Shown one piece after another: positions 57,954 through 64,000 of a DNA stretch of 64,000 bases (positions are counted from its first letter, which is position 1; each line of letters begins with the position of its first letter). The notes beneath the pieces are model-generated. The model made no database searches. It was not told the DNA's origin and saw nothing but the letters and a program-made list of their open reading frames with translations. A program made the position numbers and the translations under genes. The DNA is taken from the NCBI RefSeq assembly GCF_000224145.3, contig NC_020169.2:3244957-3308956 (forward strand), read 5' to 3'. Source of the DNA: Ciona intestinalis. Its lineage: Eukaryota; Chordata; Ascidiacea; Phlebobranchia; Cionidae.

Positions 57954-60257
57954 TTATAAAGATGATTTTGTGTAAATGAGCCTCGAGCCTAATGCAAACG
58001 TTTTCATATCTTGACCAGGATCCTGGAAAGTTGCCAATTTACTCAATGCCCTACCGATGGCAGGTGCAGGTCCGAATCCCGTCCCTAGTATGTAATGATT
58101 AATGTGTGTTTTTGATGCACATTTAAAGGTTTTTTTTTACGATGCTAGGTGTTCAAAACTTACCAGAAAAACCAGCGCCGATTACAATATTCGGAAAACC
58201 CGGTAACTTGTCTATGATAAAATCCGAAGTTGGCGTCACCTGAAACGTTATTTCAATAATATTTAACCAGAAAAGAAGCGGATCTTCTAACCGTCTGTAA
58301 CGCATTTTCGCTCAGTACTGGAACGGACTCCAGCTGTGGAAAATGCTTGGAAATTATTTGTTTGAGAGTTTCCAATTGCTCCACCTCCGCTTTCTCGCTT
58401 TCCATGTCTAGTAAATCCGGTGCGTCTGGGTCTACAGGTGCTCGATAATGGTAGCATATCTAAATCACAATTTTCTCAGTTTCGTTCATTTGGAGGATGA
58501 TATATACATTTTACCTTTATAAGTCCCGGGTACTCGTAGGAAGGTGTTGAATAGACGTGAAAGACTCCAAAATAAAGTACTATTGTTGGAAAGTTATTAT
58601 GAATGGAATACTTCCCAAGTTCTTTTTCTCTCCAATAGTATGTGGTGACGCGAACAGACTATAAATGTATTGATGAATTGATGTTTAATATTCTCATACT
58701 CAATAATACTTGCAAATCGAGTTCTATGTCCAATGGTCGCAACACTTTGTTTATCCAAGGTCCACAAGCAAGAACAACACTCTTGGCGTAATATACTTTA
58801 TGAGAATCCGTTCGCATGCTTACACTGTTCGCTGATAAATGTTTAACTTCAATTACTTTCTCATTTTCTTGAAGCGTTCCACCATGTTTCACGAACCCAC
58901 TCTTTAAATTTAAAGAAAAACATAATGTTTTTAATCAAATCGTTGTTGGATTGTAATAACCTACCTGTAAAGCATGGAGGCATTTTGTGGCTTTTAAGAT
59001 GAAACCGTTTGGTACGTAATACGCTCCAAACTGAGAGTCAAAATCAAGTCCGGGAAATGAGTTCCCGATATCCTGACCACGCATCTCGGTGTAATCCACG
59101 TTCGACTTTCTCATATGTACTTTGATCGGTTCAAGAGCATAGTTTGATTCCTCTGATACAGAAATGCCTAAATGCCCAGTTTTTCTAGATATAGTAGGTT
59201 GGGATAAGACGGGACACGCTTTCATTTTCTTTCTCGTCCCATTCGAAAGTAAACAAAAATATTTAGAGAATTATATAAATCGTAACTTCACGAATCTATA
59301 AGTTGTGTCAATTGTTTAAAACGCGATTAGAACATATGGGTTTGGTGCTAACGGTGTCCCATGGTACCCTACACTTACAGTATATAGTACTGTTGGGTAA
59401 GATGGGACACCTTTAACACGTAATATCTAAATAACCTGATCGTGTTTTAAACAGTTATCAACGGTCTATGAAAGCCGTAAAGATACGGTTTTATAATTCT
59501 TTACATGTTCTTTGTTTACTACCAATTGGGACAAGAAAATAGAATGAAACATTGCCCCATCTTCCCCCATCCTAGTATACTAAACGAACCGCTATAAAGG
59601 TAGGCTATATTTACACTATACTAAAATAACTGAATCATCAAAATACATTACATAACACTGTTTTGGCATTGCAATCTTTACGGTGTACTCACATTAACAA
59701 AGGCGTGCCATAATCTTTTTCAAGACTTTTCCAAAATGCAATTGATTCAGGCACAAGATCTGACCTATATGGATTACGATCAGAACGTTGGGTCATCCTT
59801 GTTTGACCGCATGAGCTTCCCCTTGTGTGTGGCAGAGGAAACTGCAGCAGACAAAATAGAGTTATAGATAGATTGAACGAATGTAACTTATTCATCTTCG
59901 CGTGGCGGGGCAACGACAGTCGTTATAACACGCGGGTGCTTTGTTTCACACACCTTGTGTCCGCTTACGAGTGACTGTACGTATGTAACTTTGTGGCCGT
60001 CAATTGTCGTGCCCAAGGACACACGAGGCCACAATTGTAGAAGCTTTGAAACGTTAGGTTATGTTAGCAGGGGCGCTTATACAACTTTGACACGGCGTCG
60101 GTAAAGACTCGAGGCTTACATGCCTGCGGTAATTTGCACGTACGCTTATGTGTACCTGTTCAATCATTAACGTTTTAACGTCCAACTTAGCAAGCTGGTA
60201 GGCTGTACAAGATCCTATTACACCAGCACCAATGACTATAACATCGAAAGAATTCAT
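57954..60257 (-). CDS. PIPOX-like FAD oxidoreductase, copy A
   Basis: Eight exons on the minus strand: 60257-60156, 59841-59693, 59184-58965, 58901-58710, 58658-58515, 58459-58292, 58239-58164 and 58084-57954. All phases agree; 393 residues (human PIPOX 390). The N-terminal FAD-binding motif is VIGAGVIGSCTAYQLAK. LPHTRGSSCGQTR matches PIPOX LPHSRGSSHGQSR, and CGPWINKVLRPL, YPGLIKICYHYRAPVDPD and PNIVIGAGFSGTGFG follow in family order. K269 and H273 of the IKICYH block are kept. At the place of the flavin-linking cysteine (human ESCMYTNTPD) it reads ENALQTVTPT, so Ala322 replaces Cys, and the HGFK lysine is Gly355. The C-terminus is SSL, a weak PTS1. It is probably a flavin amine oxidase of unknown substrate. 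Intron 1 holds a SINE and intron 2 two MITEs. Confidence 0.9.
59190..59385 (-). mobile_element. MITE copy abutting PIPOX-like A exon 3
   Basis: tatagtaggttgggataaga ... gtcccatggtaccctacact. On the minus strand its end runs cccaacctactatatctag directly into exon 3, so the element edge supplies the acceptor region. Confidence 0.87.
59386..59579 (+). mobile_element. MITE copy paired with the previous one (variant arm)
   Basis: tagtactgttgggtaagatg ... gccccatcttcccccatcct, opposite orientation to its neighbour and immediately adjacent, as in the pair at 55.1-55.5 kb. Confidence 0.88.
59876..60101 (-). mobile_element. Composite SINE in PIPOX-like A intron 1
   Basis: gaatgtaacttattcatctt, gacagtcgttataacacgcg, cgtatgtaactttgtggccg and the degenerate head ggcgcttatacaactttgac; an internal part is deleted. 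Confidence 0.75.
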
Positions 60258-60800
60258 GAGTGCTGATTTCCCCTAAATAGGTATAGCAATAAAGTAATCA
60301 CTCCGACGCATTTTGTTGTAAAAGCATAAAATTGTACAGCAGTACCTATGACTTTCCATTGTCTATATGTAACTTATAGCAATCACTCTGACGGTTTTCG
60401 TGGTACAAGCATAAAGTTATACATCAGTACTAATGACATGACTTTCCTTTGTCTATACTCTATATTATATGTGCATTATAGCAATTACACTCTGACGCTT
60501 TTTGCTGTACAAGCACTAAGTGGTACAGCAGAACCAATGGCTGTCCTTTATCTAAATGTAACTTATGTGTATGGCTCTCTTATACAAAAATACTCGTCTA
60601 TCGTTTATCATTGCTTCTGTGAAGTAACCAGCTACGCAATCACATACACAACTACCGTTCGCTTAGTAAAGACAAAGCATATATAAAGAGAACCAAAACA
60701 AATTGGATCTCAAGTCGTGTGTGACGAACAGTAATAACACAAATCCATAGAAATCATAGGTGAAACGCAATGTGCAGTAAAGACATTTGCCAATGTTTAA
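60258..60800. other. Intergenic region between the PIPOX-like paralogues
   Basis: Contains the three-unit repeat below and AT-rich DNA that must hold the promoter of copy A and the 3' UTR of copy B. Confidence 0.5.
60294..60570. repeat. Three diverged tandem units of about 90-105 bp
   Basis: Each unit runs: caatcactctgacg, ttttg(c/t)tgtacaagca, gtacagcagtac, atgactttccattgtctata, tgtaacttatag. They start near 60294, 60379 and 60478. Placed just upstream of the copy A start codon. Confidence 0.75.
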
Positions 60801-62896
60801 TTACAGTTTTGCCTTATTATAAACAAATCTTGAGCCTAATTTAAAAACTTCCATATCTTGACCAGGATCCTGAAAAGTTGCCAATCTGCTCAGTGCCCTA
60901 CCGATGGCAGGTGCAGGTCCGAATCCCGCGCCTATGGCGAAAGTAAATATGTTAATGTCACTATGTAACGACACAGCGAAAAAGATCTGTGCCTTGAACA
61001 TTTTCCATACTATAATGATTACTATTGGTGTTTAGACTCTAGACTCACCAGAAAAGCCAGCGCCGATCACAATATTCGGAAATCCTGGTAACCTGTCTAT
61101 GATAAAATCCGAATTTGGCGTAATCTGTAAAAATAATTAATGTTTAAAACATAAATTTTAACCAGAAATCGAGCAGTATGTCTGACCGTTTGTAACGCAT
61201 TCTCGGTCAGTACTGGAACCGACTCTAGTTGTGGAAAGTGCTTTGCAATTAATTGTTTAAGAATTCCCAATCGCTCCACCTCCGCTTTCTCGCTTTCCTT
61301 ATCCAGTAAATCTGGTGCATCTGGGTCTACAGGTGCTCGGTAGTGGTAGCATATCTAAAGCAGTCATTTGTTAATACAACTTTGACTCTTAGGCTCTAAG
61401 TTTTCGATTTATATAGTACGACGAAGTTTATATGATATACGGTACATTATATCCCATTTTTCTCGTGTTTTTAACAATATAAAGCATTCTAGAATGGTCA
61501 TATAGATACGTTTTTTAATAATTCTGTAAATGTTCTTTGTTTACCACCCAGTGGGACGAGTAGAGAAATGAAAATATGCACCATCTTACCCCGACCTACT
61601 ATACCTTTATTAGACCTGGGTACTCGTAGGAAGGTGTTGAATAGACGTGATAAACTCCGAAGTAAACCATAAATGGAGGAAAGTTGTTATGAATAGAATA
61701 TTTTCCGACCGTTTTTTCTCTCCAATAATATGTGATGACACGGACAGGCTGTAATAATACATTTAAAATAGTTTTCTTTTTTTAACTTAGCGATTTTTTT
61801 ACCTGTAGCTCTAGTTGGATTCCGAATGGTCGTAATACTGTATTGATCCAAGGTCCACAAGCAAGAACAACACTCTTGGCGTAATATACTTTATGAGAAT
61901 CTGTTCGTATGCTCACACTGTTCGCTGATAAATGTTTAACTTCAATTACTTTCTCATTTTCTTGAAGCGTTCCACCGTGTTTTACGAACTCGCTCTTTAA
62001 ATTAAAACGATATGTTTTATTATGACCGAAAACAAACTTCATCAAATCAGGTATTCAGCTAACTCACTTGTAATGCATGGAGGCATTTTGTGGCCTTGAT
62101 GGTAAAACCGTTTGGTTCAAAAAAGGCTCCGAAACTAGAGTCAAATTCTAGACCCGGAAACGCGATACCAATATCTCTACCGTGAAACTCCGTGTAATCT
62201 ACGTTCGAATTTCGCAGGTTTGTCTTCATCGGTTCAAGAACATGGTTTGTCTTCTCTGAATTAGCAATGGACAGGTGACCCGTCTGCCTACAGGGAAATT
62301 TAAGATTACCAGATCTGTGTCCTGCTAGGAATATAGTAATTGCACAGTTCAACCATATATTGTAGGATGGGGGAAGATGGGACACCCTCTCATTATATTT
62401 TTTTAATTAAGAAACCGAATCCTCACAACTTCCATAGAGCGTTAATTGTTTAAACCCCATGATCAGGATACTTGGATATTATATGTGATAAATAGGTGTA
62501 GGTCCCATCCTTCCCCACCCCACTATATTTACAATTCAATTTGGCAGGGTGAGTGTCCGAACTTACATGAGTAGTTGTGTGCCATAATCCTTTTCCAGAC
62601 TTTTCCAAAATGCAATTGATTCAGGTACCAAATCTGACATGTATGGTTTACGGTGTGATCTTTTGGTCAGTCGGGTTTGCCCATAAGAACTTCCCCTCGA
62701 ATGCGGCAGTGGAAACTGTTAAAGGCAAATAAAGGTAATGGAATGTGATATTGTTGCTATGCCTGCAGATATTTGCACTTGTGCTTGTTCGTACCTGCTC
62801 AATCATTAACGTATTAACGCCCGACTTAGCAAGCTGGTAGGCTGTACAGGATCCTATTACACCAGCACCAACGACTATTACATCGAAAGAACTCAT
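60801..62896 (-). CDS. PIPOX-like FAD oxidoreductase, copy B
   Basis: Eight exons on the minus strand: 62896-62795, 62715-62567, 62287-62068, 61994-61803, 61748-61605, 61354-61187, 61124-61049 and 60931-60801. Lengths (102, 149, 220, 192, 144, 168, 76 and 131) are identical to copy A, also giving 393 residues. Motifs: VVGAGVIGSCTAYQLAK, LPHSRGSSYGQTR, CGPWINTVLRPF, YPGLIKICYHYRAPVDPD, PNIVIGAGFSGAGFG. As in copy A, the flavin-linking cysteine position reads Ala (TENALQT) and the HGFK lysine is Gly. The protein ends KAKL, with a canonical AKL peroxisomal signal. Large stretches of exons 4 and 6 are nearly identical to copy A, while exons 2-3 and 5 differ more. The intron 5 donor GTATAG lies in the edge of a MITE. 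Confidence 0.91.
61411..61604 (+). mobile_element. MITE copy whose edge contains the PIPOX-like B exon 5 donor
   Basis: Left arm decayed (tatagtacgacgaag), internal gggacgag-like block kept, right arm accatcttaccccgacctac then tatac. The element ends exactly at the donor of exon 5. Confidence 0.75.
62356..62528 (-). mobile_element. MITE copy in PIPOX-like B intron 2
   Basis: tattgtaggatgggggaaga ... gtcccatccttccccacccc, with an internal deletion. Copy A has a different MITE pair at the equivalent intron, so these insertions follow the gene duplication or were replaced. Confidence 0.82.
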
Positions 62897-64000
62897 TACC
62901 GTTGCTTAACCAGTATCTAAATACAAACATATGTTTTAACTCTCGGTCTTCAAATAGACTGGAAGCAGAATGCTATGCATGGTTAAGCAACATATGTTAC
63001 ATTAACCCTTGTACATGTATTAACTAAATATTCGACACAGTATACTACATAAGTGAAACTGACGTTCTATACTCCAATATACTCAACAATTGCATAATAT
63101 AAATACTGTTTTCCTTCTTTAACTAGCTGATGCTGAAGACTACTAATAATCTACGTGATCCAATTAGTCAGTATCTAAGTTTTATCTTCGTGACACCAGT
63201 GGAAGAGATTAAAATTGTACAGTTGCCACTCTGTCTATATCTGGACGGTACTGCAGAATCACCTACATTGCATGATTGTTCAAGCATGACGAGTAAACAA
63301 ACCACTAGTGTACTTTCTGTATGTTTTTATTTCTATGGGTAAACTGTACAATTACATTTCCTCTAGCTGACAAGCCATGCGAAGCTGTAAACACAAAACA
63401 TACTACTTTGAAGTAACAAATCTTGAATTTTGAAGGCATCAGGCGATAAACAAAACAGTCAAAACATAACTTACTGATCAACTGAGGAGATTATAAATAA
63501 TAATAACAAACCAGCTGTTAAAGGAAAGCAGGAAATACGTTTGTTTGATGTGTAGGCTATACGTAATGTAAAGTCGAAAATGTTGCTTTAATACTCCAAA
63601 CAAAATTTAAATTTTGGTAATATAATGCCCCAATACATCGAATACTAATACAGTATCCGTCTAATTTAAATTCGTCGGTTGATGATCTAATAAAAAGTAA
63701 TGATTGAGTAAGCGGCAGAAAAATATGAGATATAGTAAAGAGTGGTGAAAGATGGTACACCTTTTGATTCTACATTCTGGTCTCATTTGGAAGTAAACAA
63801 AAAAAATTCAGAGAATTATAAAACCGTAAATTTACAACTCCCATAGACCGTTGTTAATTGTTCAAAACACGACATTTGGATATCATGTGCTAAATGTGTA
63901 CCGTCTCCCCCCCCTCCCCAACTACATACACTTTTCCAAACATAACAACTTTAAGCAATAGTGTCATCTCTCGATAATGAGCATTTTGTGAACGAAACGT
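62897..64000. other. Upstream region of PIPOX-like B
   Basis: AT-rich, with a few short frames lacking any domain, and one MITE near the right edge. No gene recognised. Confidence 0.5.
63731..63928 (-). mobile_element. MITE copy at the right edge
   Basis: tatagtaaagagtggtgaaa ... gtaccgtctcccccccctcc; full length, moderately diverged, with ggaagtaaac and acgacatttgga inside. Confidence 0.82.

Noticed and set aside
1-64000. Search for LTR elements, Polinton-like elements, LINEs and CRISPR arrays
   Set aside because: No long terminal repeats, reverse transcriptase or capsid-like frames, or regularly spaced repeats were recognised; only MITEs, SINEs and local tandem repeats are supported.

Overview
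The window looks like a piece of a solitary tunicate genome, most likely Ciona (C. intestinalis/robusta type). The evidence is AT-rich DNA, compact genes with many short GT-AG introns, chordate-type proteins, and two dense families of short repeats. One is a MITE of about 200 bp that begins and ends with arms like GGGTGGGGGAAGATGGGAC / GTCCCATCTTCCCCCACCC. The other is a tRNA-headed composite SINE. The species is an inference from these traits; no database search was possible.

Layout, left to right. 1-1148 (+): last exons of a coiled-coil protein. 1591-3327 (-): NDUFA10-like complex I subunit. 4848-5518 (+): a glycoprotein hormone beta5 (thyrostimulin beta) gene with a TATA box. 16406-17274 (-): the first two exons of glycoprotein hormone alpha2 (thyrostimulin alpha), pointing at the beta gene across about 11 kb of gene-poor DNA. 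17.3-22.9 kb: gene-poor. 22992-27530 (+): a nine-exon type I membrane protein with immunoglobulin-like domains. 28226-35099 (-): DDX24 RNA helicase. 35448-36620 (-): intronless ZNHIT2. 37391-38935 (-): intronless-CDS G6PD. 40039-44133 (+): EIF3D, divergent from G6PD. 44984-47330 (-): SLC22-type organic ion transporter. 48984-51544 (-): unknown small protein gene with two mutually exclusive first exons, one cytosolic and one encoding a signal peptide. 53014-57464 (+): SLC23-type nucleobase/ascorbate transporter. 57954-60257 and 60801-62896 (-): tandem sarcosine/pipecolate-oxidase-like (PIPOX-like) paralogues.

Most genes are housekeeping and unrelated to one another. The exception is the linked alpha2/beta5 pair, which would encode the two halves of one heterodimeric hormone. 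The two PIPOX-like genes have exactly the same exon lengths, so they come from a whole-gene duplication. Both appear to have lost the cysteine that holds FAD covalently in monomeric sarcosine oxidases, and they differ in their C-terminal peroxisome signal (AKL versus SSL).

Exon borders below were placed by reading both strands for GT/AG sites and checking codon phase across every junction. Each multi-exon model listed as complete keeps an open frame from start to stop. No retrovirus-like, Polinton-like or CRISPR element was recognised.
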